DNA of 64,000 nt, taken from contig USAN01000007.1 of NCBI GenBank assembly GCA_900552645.1, positions 109,106 to 173,105 on the forward strand, read 5' to 3'. The notes under the pieces were generated by a model. That model worked only from the letters and a program-made list of their open reading frames with translations, had not been told where the DNA came from and made no database searches. The translations under genes were made by a program, and so were the position numbers. This document shows positions 55,080 to 64,000 of the stretch, in pieces (position 1 is the stretch's first letter; the number at the start of each line of letters is the position of its first letter). Source of the DNA: an uncultured Bacteroides sp. Its GTDB lineage: Bacteria > Bacteroidota > Bacteroidia > Bacteroidales > Bacteroidaceae.

Positions 55080-57845
55080 ATGAAAAGGATTTATATTGTT
55101 ACAATCTTTATTATTATTGCATTAACAGCAAATGCAGCGGCTATAAAAGGACTAGTACTGGACAAGCAGACAAAAGAGCCTCTTATTGGAGCAACAGTGC
55201 AAGTGGCTGGAACCACTACTGGAACAATAACTGATATTGACGGAAAATATGAACTGGCAGGATTGAGAAATGGAAAATGTACTTTGATTATTTCTTATGT
55301 ATCCTACAAGACTCTTTCGATGGAAACTAATATTAATGGGGTAACAGAAGTGAACATAGAGCTGGACACAGACAATCAGCAACTAGGCGAAGTTGTGGTT
55401 ACTGCAGAGGCTAAGAAGAATACAGAAACTGCAATACTTTCACAACAACGTACCAGCCTTGTAATGCAAACAGGAGTTTCGTCACAGCAGATAAGTCGTA
55501 CACAGGACAAGGATGCAGGTGAAGTTATACGACGAGTACCAGGCATAAGCATTATTGACGAGAAATTCGTTATGGTTCGCGGACTTTCACAGCGTTACAA
55601 CAATGTATGGATAAATAACAGTGCTGTTCCAAGCTCGGAAGCCGATTCAAGAGCTTTTTCTTTCGATATAATACCATCTTCACAGCTTGACAACATGATT
55701 GTGGTAAAGTCTCCTTCGCCTCAATATCCTGCCGATTTCAGCGGCGGATTCATCCTTATAAATACAAAAGATGTACCTAACAATAATGTTTTCAACATAT
55801 CGGTAGGTGGAAACATAAATGACCGTACACACTTTAATAGTTTCGAAGCCGGAAAAGCAAGTGCTACAGATTTCCTCGGTTTTGACAACGGAATGCGCAC
55901 TTTACAAGGAGGTATACACGGAAAAATGAATATGCTTTCGGGCGAGAGGGTTGATTTGCTGAACAATGGATTAAATAATAATTGGACAGTAAATAGCAGT
56001 AAACCAATTGCAGATATGAGTATGAATATGAATTTTGCACACCGCTGGATAAGCGAAAGCGGACGCACTTTTGCCATGATGGGGGCGGCTAATTACAGCA
56101 ACAGTTATAAAACATATTTAAATATGGAAAACTCACTTTTCGGAACATACGATAAGGAAAATGACAAGTCGGTATATCTCCGTCATGGAAAAGATAATCA
56201 GTACAATCATAATATACGTATAGGTGCTATGCTTAATCTTACATACGTAACTGCCAACGGAAATAATCGCTATGAACTAAAGAATATATTCAACCAATTA
56301 GGACGCGACCGATATACTACACGTACAGGCATAAGTGCACAAAGTGATAACGAAGCAAGTTCCGAATATTATTACAACAGTCGCAATACTTTCAATACTC
56401 AGTTTACCGGAAAACACACCATTGACGATAATAACCGTTTGGACTGGAGTGCCGGATATGCATATGCAAACCGAAACATGCCCGACCGAAAGAGATATCT
56501 TGTAAACGACGCACTTGAACCAGGAAAAATGGGACTATCAAGTCTGAACGAAATAAACCGTGAATGGACTAAGTTAAATGAAAACATATTCTCGGCAAAT
56601 GCAAACTATGTACGCGATATGGAGTTCGGTTCATTCAAACCTTCATTGAAAGCCGGTGTATATTCAGAGTACCGTAAAAGAGATTACAATACCCGTATGT
56701 TCAGTTATAGCTACAACTCTACCAACAATAATCTTCCTTCCGGATTTTTATATATGGATGTAGCAAACGAACTGATGCAGGATAAATATTATGGCGATAA
56801 TGGCCTTTACATGTTAGAAGAGGTAAAATGGAGCAACAACTACGAAGGAAATAACTTAATGGCATCTGGATATATGGCTGCAAATCTACCTTTCGGCAAA
56901 CTTAACGTTTATGCTGGAGTACGCTATGAACATAGCAAGATGGAGCTTATAAGCAATACCAAAGATTATGAAAAGAGTCCGAAAAGCCACTATTATACCT
57001 ACAATGACTTCTTCCCTTCACTTAATGCATCTTATAAACTAGATGAAAAGAATCAGTTCAGAGTATCTTACGGCAGAAGTATAAACCGTCCGGAATTCCG
57101 CGAAGTCTCTCCATCGGTATTCTACGATTTCGATCTTGCAAGTAATGTAATGGGTAACTACGACTTAAAAGCAGCATATGTAAACAACTTCGATATAAGT
57201 TATGAATACTATCCATCTGCAAACGAACTGATTTCAATTTCACTATTCTATAAGAATTTCTCTAATCCTATTGAGTGGACATATAGCGTAAACGGTGGTA
57301 CAGACCTCACCTACTCTTACGTCAATGCAAAAGGAGCAAATAATTACGGAGTAGAGATAGACATTCGCAAGAATCTCGATTTTATCGGTCTTAATAATTT
57401 CAGCTGGAACTTTAACGGCGCTCTCATTAAAAGCCTTGTTAATTTCGATTCCAGTTCATCACAGAAAGCACGTCCCATGCAAGGACAATCTCCTTATCTT
57501 ATAAATACCGGATTATTTTATCAGGATAGCAACAACGGATGGAACATTGCTGCATTATACAACCGTATAGGAAAAAGAATAATAGGTGTGGGTCGTAGTC
57601 TTGGAACAGCAGGTGACGAAGCAAAAGTACCCGATTCATACGAGATGCCACGTAACTCGATTGACCTGAGTCTATCGAAGAAAATAGGAGAACATGTAGA
57701 GATAAAGGCAGCAATCAAAGATATTCTTGCAGAAAAGGTATCGTTCAAGCAGTTTGCCGAAACCAGCCACGGAGAAGTTGAACAGATTACTCGTCAATAT
57801 AAGCCCGGCCGTAACTTCAGCCTAAACTTCAGTTATAATTTTTAA
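55080..57845 (+). CDS. TonB-dependent receptor, not of SusC type
   Basis: This 921-residue outer-membrane receptor has a signal peptide (about 20 residues), a carboxypeptidase-D-like domain (IKGLVLDKQTKEPLIGATVQVAG), and a plug (GVSSQQISRTQDKDAGEVIRRVPGISIIDEKFVMVRGLSQRYNN in shorter blocks), then a barrel ending in FSLNFSYNF. It is shorter than SusC proteins and is not followed by a SusD gene. Its partner is the beta-helix lipoprotein that starts 51 nt downstream. The substrate is unknown. A weak -7 box (GACTTTTG, 55033-55040) lies upstream. Confidence 0.88.
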   Translation: MKRIYIVTIFIIIALTANAAAIKGLVLDKQTKEPLIGATVQVAGTTTGTITDIDGKYELAGLRNGKCTLIISYVSYKTLSMETNINGVTEVNIELDTDNQQLGEVVVTAEAKKNTETAILSQQRTSLVMQTGVSSQQISRTQDKDAGEVIRRVPGISIIDEKFVMVRGLSQRYNNVWINNSAVPSSEADSRAFSFDIIPSSQLDNMIVVKSPSPQYPADFSGGFILINTKDVPNNNVFNISVGGNINDRTHFNSFEAGKASATDFLGFDNGMRTLQGGIHGKMNMLSGERVDLLNNGLNNNWTVNSSKPIADMSMNMNFAHRWISESGRTFAMMGAANYSNSYKTYLNMENSLFGTYDKENDKSVYLRHGKDNQYNHNIRIGAMLNLTYVTANGNNRYELKNIFNQLGRDRYTTRTGISAQSDNEASSEYYYNSRNTFNTQFTGKHTIDDNNRLDWSAGYAYANRNMPDRKRYLVNDALEPGKMGLSSLNEINREWTKLNENIFSANANYVRDMEFGSFKPSLKAGVYSEYRKRDYNTRMFSYSYNSTNNNLPSGFLYMDVANELMQDKYYGDNGLYMLEEVKWSNNYEGNNLMASGYMAANLPFGKLNVYAGVRYEHSKMELISNTKDYEKSPKSHYYTYNDFFPSLNASYKLDEKNQFRVSYGRSINRPEFREVSPSVFYDFDLASNVMGNYDLKAAYVNNFDISYEYYPSANELISISLFYKNFSNPIEWTYSVNGGTDLTYSYVNAKGANNYGVEIDIRKNLDFIGLNNFSWNFNGALIKSLVNFDSSSSQKARPMQGQSPYLINTGLFYQDSNNGWNIAALYNRIGKRIIGVGRSLGTAGDEAKVPDSYEMPRNSIDLSLSKKIGEHVEIKAAIKDILAEKVSFKQFAETSHGEVEQITRQYKPGRNFSLNFSYNF

Positions 57846-57896
57846 TATAATAAAAGTCAAGATATGAACATTTCATTATTAACTAATAGAAAAAGA

Positions 57897-59444
57897 ATGA
57901 AGACTAAAAGATTTATGAGTTATACATTTGCAGCTTTAATGCTTACAGCAGGAGCAGCATGTAGTGACAGCACTAGTGACGAACCTTCTAAGGGAGGAGA
58001 CGACACAGCGTACATATTCGGAACAGACGGAGGCAATGTAAGCTGCGACCATGTATTGTTCGATGAAGCAGGAAAAGAAGCACACGAAGGAAATGTTATA
58101 GGTAATGGCGATCAGAATTTTGTATTCAAAGGAACACAAACTCTGAAAAAAGGTACCTATATTCTTAAGGGATGGGTATATATAGCCGATGGTTCTACCC
58201 TTACACTGGAACCTGGAACCATCATAAAAGGTGATAAGAAAACAAAAGCGGCAATCATAGCTGAAAGAGGTGGAAAGCTGATTGCAAAGGGAACAGCTAC
58301 ACAACCTATAATATTTACTTCAAATGAGGCAAAAGGCAATCGTAAACCCGGAGATTGGGGTGGTGTGATTCTTTGTGGTAAGGCTCCAAACAATCAAAGC
58401 ATAACTGAAGGAATGATGATTGAAGGTGGTCCCAGAACAAAACATGGTGGAAGCGATGTGAGCGATAATTCTGGTGTACTTAGCTATGTACGAGTAGAAT
58501 TTGCAGGATATCCTTTCGAAACAGATAAAGAGATAAACGGTATAACTTTTGGTTCTGTTGGCAAAGGAACACAAATTGATCATGTTCAGGTATCATATTC
58601 TAATGATGATTCTTTCGAATGGTTCGGAGGTTCTGTAAACTGCAAGTATCTTGTAGCATACAAAGGATGGGATGACGATTTCGATACAGACAACGGTTTC
58701 TCTGGAAATGTTCAGTACGGACTTGTTATTCGCGACCCAAAGATTGCCGATAAATCACAATCAAACGGATTTGAATCGGACAACTGTGCCGATGGAGCTG
58801 CAATAGAACCTTACACAACCGCAACATTCAGTAACATAACATTCGTAGGTCCTATGGCATACAGTGGTTTTCAGAATACTACAGATTACATAAATGGTGG
58901 TGAGTATAAGCCTGAGAACCTTGCAGGATTAGGTAAATTTCAAGCAGCTATGCAAATACGTCGTTCTAGTCGTCTTAACTGTTTCAACTCTGTAGCAATT
59001 GGTTTCCCTATTGGAGTAATCATAGATGGCGAAAAAGGAGGTACAGTGAATTATGCAAAAGAAGGTAAGTTAAATCTTCAGAATATATGGTTGGCTGGTA
59101 TGGGAATAACAGGATCGGATGCAAACAAGAAATATGATGATTATCTTCTTAATGCAGACGGCAGCTATGACAGCAGCAAAGAATCATTCTCATCGTCTTA
59201 CTTTAAAGCACAGACAGGCAACAAAGTCCTTGCTAATATTGCAGATATTAACTTTAAAGATGGTCGTAATATAGGAGTACAATACATGCCTTCAGCAAAT
59301 AGCGGAGTACTTACAGCAGCTTCCTTTACTGATGCAATATTGTCAAACGGTTTCGACAAAGTATCATACGTAGGTGCATTCGGAACAGATGACAGCTGGT
59401 TGGAAGGATGGACTAACTTCGATCCAAACAATACAGAATACTAG
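57897..59444 (+). CDS. surface lipoprotein with beta-helix fold, receptor partner
   Basis: The protein has about 515 residues from ATG 57897, which gives MKTKRFMSYTFAALMLTAGAAC with Cys22 as the lipidation site. The in-frame ATG at 57864 would add 11 residues and spoil the signal. The body is a right-handed beta-helix with Gly/Asn ladders (LTLEPGTIIKGDKKTKAAIIAERGG, GDWGGVILCGKAPNN, GVLSYVRVEFAGYPF, QIDHVQVSYSNDDSFEWFGG). Acidic runs such as GWDDDFDTDNGFSG may bind metal. It forms a two-gene operon with the TonB-dependent receptor and probably captures the ligand at the surface. No enzyme activity is assigned. Confidence 0.72.
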   Translation: MKTKRFMSYTFAALMLTAGAACSDSTSDEPSKGGDDTAYIFGTDGGNVSCDHVLFDEAGKEAHEGNVIGNGDQNFVFKGTQTLKKGTYILKGWVYIADGSTLTLEPGTIIKGDKKTKAAIIAERGGKLIAKGTATQPIIFTSNEAKGNRKPGDWGGVILCGKAPNNQSITEGMMIEGGPRTKHGGSDVSDNSGVLSYVRVEFAGYPFETDKEINGITFGSVGKGTQIDHVQVSYSNDDSFEWFGGSVNCKYLVAYKGWDDDFDTDNGFSGNVQYGLVIRDPKIADKSQSNGFESDNCADGAAIEPYTTATFSNITFVGPMAYSGFQNTTDYINGGEYKPENLAGLGKFQAAMQIRRSSRLNCFNSVAIGFPIGVIIDGEKGGTVNYAKEGKLNLQNIWLAGMGITGSDANKKYDDYLLNADGSYDSSKESFSSSYFKAQTGNKVLANIADINFKDGRNIGVQYMPSANSGVLTAASFTDAILSNGFDKVSYVGAFGTDDSWLEGWTNFDPNNTEY

Positions 59445-59493
59445 AATAATATATGCTCATTAAGTTAAATATTTGGTAGAAACAAGAGTGAAC

Positions 59494-59541
59494 AAAGAGC
59501 CATATCAAACTCCGATAGAGTGTTGATATGGCTCTTTTTAT
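59494..59541. terminator. terminator between convergent genes
   Basis: AAAGAGCCATATCAA (59494-59508) pairs perfectly with 59523-59537 and is followed by a T run on the plus strand. It serves the receptor/lipoprotein operon and lies just beyond the end of the TlpA-like gene. Confidence 0.87.
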
Positions 59542-59553
59542 TTGGTAATTATA

Positions 59554-60648
59554 CTATTTCAATATTTCTGTCAACTTCTCATCAAGTTTCTCACCCATCA
59601 GGTTACGTGCAATGATAGTGCCGTCCTTGTCAATAAGGAATGTACATGGAATACTATTAACACCATATAGAGGAGCCGCAAGCGACTTCCATCCCTGAAG
59701 ATCAGAAAGATGAATCCAATTAAGTTGCTTGTCAGTACGTGCCTTCATCCAATTAGCCTTCTTATTGTCAAAAGATACCCCTACAATCTCAAATCCCTTA
59801 TCCTTAAAAGTATCATAAGTCTTCTTCAAATTTGGCACTTCACGCATACATGGTCCGCACCATGAAGCCCAAAAGTCAACTAGAACCACTTTTCCCTTAC
59901 CTACATATTCAGACAATTTATGTACCTTTCCATCTGCATCTGCCATTTCGAAATCAATAAACTTGTTTCCGGGAGCAACCTTTTTTAAAGTTTCAAGATG
60001 AGACTTCATGCTGCTAATTCCGGGCAATGTAAGAAAATCTCCGTTAGCTTTTGCAAATACAGCCTCTTGACCATTTTCATCCAATTCATATCTTGAATCG
60101 AAAAAAAGTTTTGCAGCTGTAAGTTTTGAAGAATTCTGGTTTATATAGTTAATTATCAGTTTCTGCAATTCCGCCTGAAGTGCTTCAAATTTCTTTTCCG
60201 CCTCCTTATCTTCCTGTTGCAATGCAGGCATCAAGTCTTTTACCTTTTGCTGTGCATTAAATATAGCCTCATTAATCAATTTATATGCATCATTTTCAGG
60301 AGTACCCGATACATATGAGAAATTGTCAATTACAGCATTCATATTTCCCTTGTCAAGAACAAATGTAGAAGAAAATTCTCTTCCTGGAGTATTACCCTTA
60401 ATGAACATATAGTACATTTTAGGCGCACCATCCTGACCTTTAAATACAAAAGTATTGTTGCTTACAAGAGCACTGTCTGTAACAGCTTCAAGACTCCTTT
60501 CACCAAAAGGCAGTAAGTAAACATAATTCCCATTTGCATTGGTTACCGACTCGGCTATCTTGCCTTTAATTTCATATCCATAGGCAGCCGAAGCAGATGC
60601 CAACATAAAAGCGGTCATAGCCGCAGTGAACAATAAATTCTTTTTCAT
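59554..60648 (-). CDS. TlpA-like thioredoxin-fold protein with N-terminal DUF4369-like domain
   Basis: This 364-residue exported protein has a signal peptide ending near ASAAYG. Residues about 25-130 resemble the DUF4369 beta domain (YEIKGKIAESVTNANGNYVYLL, FVFKGQDGAPKMYYMFI), about 140-190 form a coiled-coil-like helix rich in Lys, Glu and Gln, and residues about 235-364 are a thioredoxin fold with the redox motif WCGPC at 263-267 in LVDFWASWCGPCMREVPNL. Such proteins reduce disulfides or assist cytochrome maturation in the periplasm. Confidence 0.88.
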   Translation of the reverse strand: MKKNLLFTAAMTAFMLASASAAYGYEIKGKIAESVTNANGNYVYLLPFGERSLEAVTDSALVSNNTFVFKGQDGAPKMYYMFIKGNTPGREFSSTFVLDKGNMNAVIDNFSYVSGTPENDAYKLINEAIFNAQQKVKDLMPALQQEDKEAEKKFEALQAELQKLIINYINQNSSKLTAAKLFFDSRYELDENGQEAVFAKANGDFLTLPGISSMKSHLETLKKVAPGNKFIDFEMADADGKVHKLSEYVGKGKVVLVDFWASWCGPCMREVPNLKKTYDTFKDKGFEIVGVSFDNKKANWMKARTDKQLNWIHLSDLQGWKSLAAPLYGVNSIPCTFLIDKDGTIIARNLMGEKLDEKLTEILK

Positions 60649-60701
60649 ATTATCTTAAATTATAAGTCGCGTTTATAATATCCTTCATAGTGTTAAGCAT
60701 G

Positions 60702-60709
60702 CAAAAATA
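60702..60709 (-). promoter_or_regulatory. -7 promoter element of TlpA-like gene
   Basis: Minus-strand TATTTTTG matches TAnnTTTG, 53 nt before the ATG at 60648. Confidence 0.58.
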
Positions 60710-60744
60710 GAAGAATAAATAGATAAAAACTCGCATATTCTAAC

Positions 60745-60752
60745 TAATTTTG
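60745..60752 (+). promoter_or_regulatory. -7 promoter element of manA
   Basis: TAATTTTG matches TAnnTTTG, 27 nt before the manA ATG, divergent from the TlpA-like gene. Confidence 0.62.
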
Positions 60753-60779
60753 TGGACTAACCTAAAATAATTATTTAAT

Positions 60780-61751
60780 ATGTATCCATTAAAATTTAAC
60801 CCAATACTTAAGTCTACCATCTGGGGAGGAGATAAAATTGTTCCATTCAAAAGTATAGAAAGTACTCAAGAGCAAGTAGGTGAAAGTTGGGAAATATCTG
60901 ATGTTTCAGGAGATGAATCTATAGTTGCCAACGGATCAGAAGCCGGAAAAAGTCTAAGCACTCTTCTTAAGGAATATAAAGGAAAACTAGTTGGAGAAAG
61001 CAACTATGAACGCTTTGGAAATACATTTCCTCTTCTTATAAAATTCATAGATGCAAATGATGATCTATCAATACAAGTTCATCCAGACGATGCATTGGCA
61101 AAAGAGCGTCATAATTCAATGGGTAAGACAGAAATGTGGTATGTAATTGATAATGCTGCAGGGAAGGCTCATCTTCGCTCTGGCCTTAGCAGAGAAATAA
61201 CACCCGAACAATATTCGGAAATGATTGCCGATAATACAATATGCGATGCACTTGCCGATTATGCTGTACAACCAGGAGATGTATTTTTTCTTCCTGCAGG
61301 CAGAATACACAGTATAGGAGCAGGATGCTTTATTGCCGAAATTCAGCAGACTTCAAACATTACTTACCGTATATACGATTTCAACCGCAAAGATAATAAT
61401 GGTAATACTCGCGAACTACATACTGAACTATCGAAAGATGCAATAGATTATAGCGTAGAAAAGGATTACCGTACAAAATATACTCCTAAAGAGAATGAAG
61501 CTGTAGAATTAGTTAGTTGCCCATATTTCACTACATCAGTATATGATCTTACCGACAATATGACTATGGATTACAGCGAACTCGATTCATTTGTGATTTT
61601 CATATGCATGGAAGGAAAGTGTACTATAAAAGACAATGAAGGCAACACCATCGACATGCATGCAGGCGAATCTGTACTGTTACCTGCTACAATAAAAGAG
61701 ATAAATGTACTTGTAGACAAGAAGGTAAAATTCCTCGAAACCTATGTATAA
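60780..61751 (+). CDS. manA: mannose-6-phosphate isomerase, class I
   Basis: This 323-residue cupin-type enzyme interconverts mannose-6-phosphate and fructose-6-phosphate. Seen are the start LKFNPILKSTIWGGDKI, GESWEISDVSGDES, the zinc-site strand LSIQVHPDDALAKERH near residue 98, KTEMWYVIDN with the Glu ligand, and FFLPAGRIHSIGAGCFIAEIQQTSNITYRIYDFNR, with the last His ligand. It is the short Bacillus/Bacteroides form. guaD follows after 15 nt. Confidence 0.94.
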   Translation: MYPLKFNPILKSTIWGGDKIVPFKSIESTQEQVGESWEISDVSGDESIVANGSEAGKSLSTLLKEYKGKLVGESNYERFGNTFPLLIKFIDANDDLSIQVHPDDALAKERHNSMGKTEMWYVIDNAAGKAHLRSGLSREITPEQYSEMIADNTICDALADYAVQPGDVFFLPAGRIHSIGAGCFIAEIQQTSNITYRIYDFNRKDNNGNTRELHTELSKDAIDYSVEKDYRTKYTPKENEAVELVSCPYFTTSVYDLTDNMTMDYSELDSFVIFICMEGKCTIKDNEGNTIDMHAGESVLLPATIKEINVLVDKKVKFLETYV

Positions 61752-61766
61752 CCTATAATCAACATC

Positions 61767-62234
61767 ATGAATAAAGAAGAATTAATGCGTAAAGCAATTT
61801 CTCTTTCCATACAGAATGTAGAAGAAGGAGGAGGTCCTTTTGGAGCAGTAATAGCAAAAAACGGTGAAATTATTGCAACCGGAGTAAACCGTGTAACAGC
61901 ACAGTGCGACCCTACAGCGCATGCCGAGGTTAATGCTATACGTGAAGCTTGTGCCAAACTTGGTACATTCGACTTGACAGGATGTGAAATTTATACTTCA
62001 TGCGAACCTTGCCCTATGTGTCTTGGAGCCATATATTGGGCTCACCTAGACAGAATGTATTATGGTAACAGTAAGCATGATGCCAAGGAAATAGGATTCG
62101 ATGATTCATTTATATATGATGAAATTGATTTGAAGGCCGAAGAGAGAAAACTTTCATCAAAAGTACTTCTTCCAAACGAGGCCATCAAAGCATTTAAAGC
62201 CTGGGAAGAAAAAGAAGACAAGATTGAATATTAA
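61767..62234 (+). CDS. guaD: guanine deaminase (nucleoside deaminase family)
   Basis: This 155-residue zinc deaminase has CTAHAEVNAIREAC-type motif (here DPTAHAEVNAIREAC) with the His ligand and catalytic Glu, then CEPCPMCLGAIYWAHLDRMYYG with the two Cys ligands. The C-terminal block DAKEIGFDDSFIYDEI is typical of GuaD rather than the tRNA deaminase TadA. It makes xanthine from guanine. Co-transcribed with manA. Confidence 0.85.
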   Translation: MNKEELMRKAISLSIQNVEEGGGPFGAVIAKNGEIIATGVNRVTAQCDPTAHAEVNAIREACAKLGTFDLTGCEIYTSCEPCPMCLGAIYWAHLDRMYYGNSKHDAKEIGFDDSFIYDEIDLKAEERKLSSKVLLPNEAIKAFKAWEEKEDKIEY

Positions 62235-62265
62235 TTATTAACAGAGAAAATAACCCTGTTAATAA
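62235..62265 (+). terminator. terminator after guaD
   Basis: TTATTAACAG (62235-62244) pairs with CTGTTAATAA (62256-62265), beginning directly at the guaD stop and followed by a short T run. Confidence 0.65.
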
Positions 62266-62275
62266 AATGTTTTTA

Positions 62276-62283
62276 TATCTTTG
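62276..62283 (+). promoter_or_regulatory. -7 promoter element of ssrA
   Basis: TATCTTTG matches TAnnTTTG, 26 nt before the mature tmRNA 5' end. This leaves room for a short leader removed by RNase P. Confidence 0.7.
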
Positions 62284-62309
62284 CACCACTAAAGCAAACG
62301 TTAATATTC

Positions 62310-62703
62310 GGGGTTGACTGGATTTGACAGCAAGCTGAAGTGGTATGTAAGCATGCAGTGCGTGGTTGATTGGCACTATAATCCCAGTTTTCAAAATTTT
62401 ATCTGGCAACAATTCTTATGCTCTTGCTGCTTAATCGAATCATAGTAGATTAACTTTATCTCTGCCACAGTGGTAGAGACGAGACATCACTCAAAAGCTC
62501 TTGTTCCGAAGCGTTTGGTAAAGTGGTGCAGTAAAATCGGGAATAGTATGAGTTTTTCCTTGTGACTTATACGAAAACTTAAAGGATAAGGAGTAGGTCG
62601 GTGGCTTCGGTCTTGCCTATTCTCGAAAATTAAGGCGAAGATAAGCATGTAGAAAGCATATGGCTTTCTTGTTTGGACGAGGGTTCGACTCCCTCCAGCT
62701 CCA
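62310..62703 (+). ncRNA. ssrA: tmRNA (transfer-messenger RNA)
   Basis: The RNA frees stalled ribosomes and tags the unfinished protein. The 5' end GGGGTTGACTGGATTTGACAG is the usual tmRNA start, and its first seven bases pair with CAGCTCC at 62696-62702 to form the acceptor stem, followed by discriminator A at 62703. CCA is not encoded in full. The T-arm GGGTTCGACTCCC is present near the 3' end. The tag reading frame within 62404-62434 gives GNNSYALAA followed by TAA. The length of about 394 nt is normal. A terminator follows at 62735. Confidence 0.95.
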
Positions 62704-62734
62704 CTTTTACGGTTTTTAAAGCCTTAAAAAACTT

Positions 62735-62777
62735 AAAGCGTTACAAAGTAGCTATTTAGCGAAATGTGACGCTTTTT
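62735..62777 (+). terminator. terminator after ssrA
   Basis: AAAGCGTTACA (62735-62745) pairs with TGTGACGCTTT (from 62765) with one G-U pair, then a T run. Confidence 0.75.
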
Positions 62778-62874
62778 TCAATGTTTTAAAATGTATTTGA
62801 AATTGTCATTTTTAGTACAGACTTTTCCACCTTTATACATGTACATGAAATGCCACTTTTATGTACATGAGAAG

Positions 62875-63450
62875 TTATTCATCTACATGACTTATAGATT
62901 CTATTAAAGGAACCTCTTTAGGTATATCAGCATGATTCAAAAACAAATTCATTAGCCCTATATTTATATAATAATTTTCCTTATGTATTTTTTCTTTATG
63001 CAGTAATCCAGCATCTACTATTTTATTCAGATATTTGGTTGCAGTTCTTCTTTCAACCATCATATCACGTTCCATGAACTCTATTTTTGTGTATGGATGA
63101 AAAAATAGAGTATTTATCAATTCATGTTTATATTGCTTTTCGAATAGTGGGCGTAGTATACTCTTATATCGGTTCATTAACTCAGAGATACCCTTTATTA
63201 ATCGAATAGTTTCAGTAGCAGTCTCCGCTATGCCTTTTAGAATAAACATAATCCATTCAATCCATTCTTTTGAATTATCTGAATCTTTATCACGAATTGC
63301 TTGAATAAGTCTATAATACTCTCCCTTATTATGGGTAATATATCTACTGAGATATAATATTGGTAAATCCAATAATCCTGTATATACTAATATGAAAAAC
63401 AACCTAAAATATCCGTTGACCCAAAGTTTATTGTTAGGATGATACCCATT
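62875..63450 (-). pseudogene. remnant of a Fic family protein
   Basis: The open frame (62875-63402, TTG start, 175 residues) matches only the C-terminal part of Fic proteins: LLDLPILYLSRYITHNKGEYYRLIQAIRD, WIEWIMFILKGIAETA, then the winged-helix end NTLFFHPYTKIEFMERDMMVERRTATKYLNKIVDAGLL. The catalytic HxFxxGNGR motif is not intact. Reading on upstream to 63450 adds 16 residues without restoring it, then a stop occurs. Fic enzymes transfer AMP to target proteins. This copy should be inactive. It lies between the tmRNA terminator and the rRNA terminator, where foreign DNA often inserts. Confidence 0.75.
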
Positions 63451-63506
63451 TCATAGTTTGTTACCCCGTATTATCACTAATAGTATCTTAGTATATACAA
63501 CAAAAA

Positions 63507-63536
63507 ATCCTCCGACACATTTCTGTATCGGAGGAT
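63507..63536 (-). terminator. terminator of the rRNA operon
   Basis: ATCCTCCGA (63507-63515) pairs with TCGGAGGAT (63528-63536), extended by ACA/TGT. On the minus strand a T run follows. It lies 8 nt beyond the end of the 5S gene. Confidence 0.88.
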
Positions 63537-63544
63537 CATTCATT

Positions 63545-63657
<113 letters not shown>

Positions 63658-63738
63658 GATCTTTTAAAGTATCTTTGACTATATCGTAAAGCAAAATAAT
63701 TCAAATCCAGTAAACTGAACGTATAAACCATCCATTCA

Positions 63739-64000
63739 ATAAGAAAAGTATTCGGGCAATTAGTAATGCTCGGCTTTGGTGTCTCCACCTTTACACCTGC
63801 ATCCTATCAACGTTGTCGTCTACAACGACCCTAAGAAATCTAATCTTGTGGCCGGCTTCGTACTTAGATGCTTTCAGCACTTATCCGATCCAGACTTAGA
63901 TACCCGGCGATGCACCTGGCGGCACAACCGGTAAACCAGAGGTCTGTCCAACACGGTCCTCTCGTACTAGTGTCAGAGCCACGCAAATTTCATACGCCCA
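63739..64000 (-). rRNA. rrl: 23S ribosomal RNA, 3' end (partial)
   Basis: The minus strand carries the last part of 23S rRNA, cut by the window edge. The complement of the sarcin-ricin loop region lies beyond. Visible landmarks are the complement of CTAGTACGAGAGGACCG near 63957-63972 and of GTGCTGAAAGCATCTAAG near 63865-63885. The exact 3' end near 63739 is estimated from the position relative to E. coli 23S. Confidence 0.92.

Overview
The window is AT-rich chromosomal DNA from a member of the Bacteroidales (Bacteroidota). The signs are paired SusC/SusD-like genes, Bacteroides-type promoters (TAnnTTTG at -7), a MurF-alanine racemase fusion, a complex I operon with fused NuoCD and no NuoE/F/G, and a tmRNA whose tag ends in ALAA. 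The genus cannot be fixed from the sequence alone.

Positions 1-26090 are a pectin utilisation region. On the plus strand at the left edge are the 3' end of a KdgF-like cupin and a lipoprotein aldose 1-epimerase. A long minus-strand block reads from right to left: GH105 unsaturated uronyl hydrolase, CE8 pectin methylesterase, SusC1, SusD1, a beta-helix surface lipoprotein, PL10 pectate lyase, SusC2, SusD2, and a large beta-helix protein. Going the other way from 21.9 kb are an EIIC-GAT (GatC-like) permease, a KduI isomerase that carries a signal peptide, and an ExuT-like MFS hexuronate transporter. The genes suggest de-esterification and cleavage of homogalacturonan, capture of oligomers at two SusCD pairs, release of unsaturated galacturonate by GH105, and possibly isomerisation in the periplasm before import. 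Three minus-strand promoters (GH105, SusC1, SusC2) share the same direct-repeat block at exactly the same distance from the -7 element, so they look like one regulon. No regulator gene lies in the window.

Positions 26.1-39.8 kb hold an M48-like protein that has lost its zinc motif, a Dna2-like nuclease-helicase coupled to an HU-like DNA-binding protein with a leader of 22-bp tandem repeats, a GH2 beta-galactosidase-like enzyme, a DoxX protein, an SGNH hydrolase, the MurF-Alr fusion and a GSCFA protein. Positions 39.9-53.6 kb are housekeeping: dxs, trkA, a small unknown protein, and nuoA-B-CD-H-I-J-K-L-M-N.

Positions 53.9-62.2 kb hold a threonine aldolase, a TonB-dependent receptor with a partner beta-helix lipoprotein, a TlpA-like thioredoxin protein, mannose-6-phosphate isomerase and guanine deaminase. 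The right end holds tmRNA, a decayed Fic gene, and the 3' end of an rRNA operon (5S and partial 23S) on the minus strand.

The observations most worth following are the exported KduI next to an orphan EIIC permease, the ten-cysteine tail on the GH105 enzyme, the shared operator-like repeats at three pectin promoters, and the 22-bp repeat leader in front of the HU/nuclease-helicase pair.
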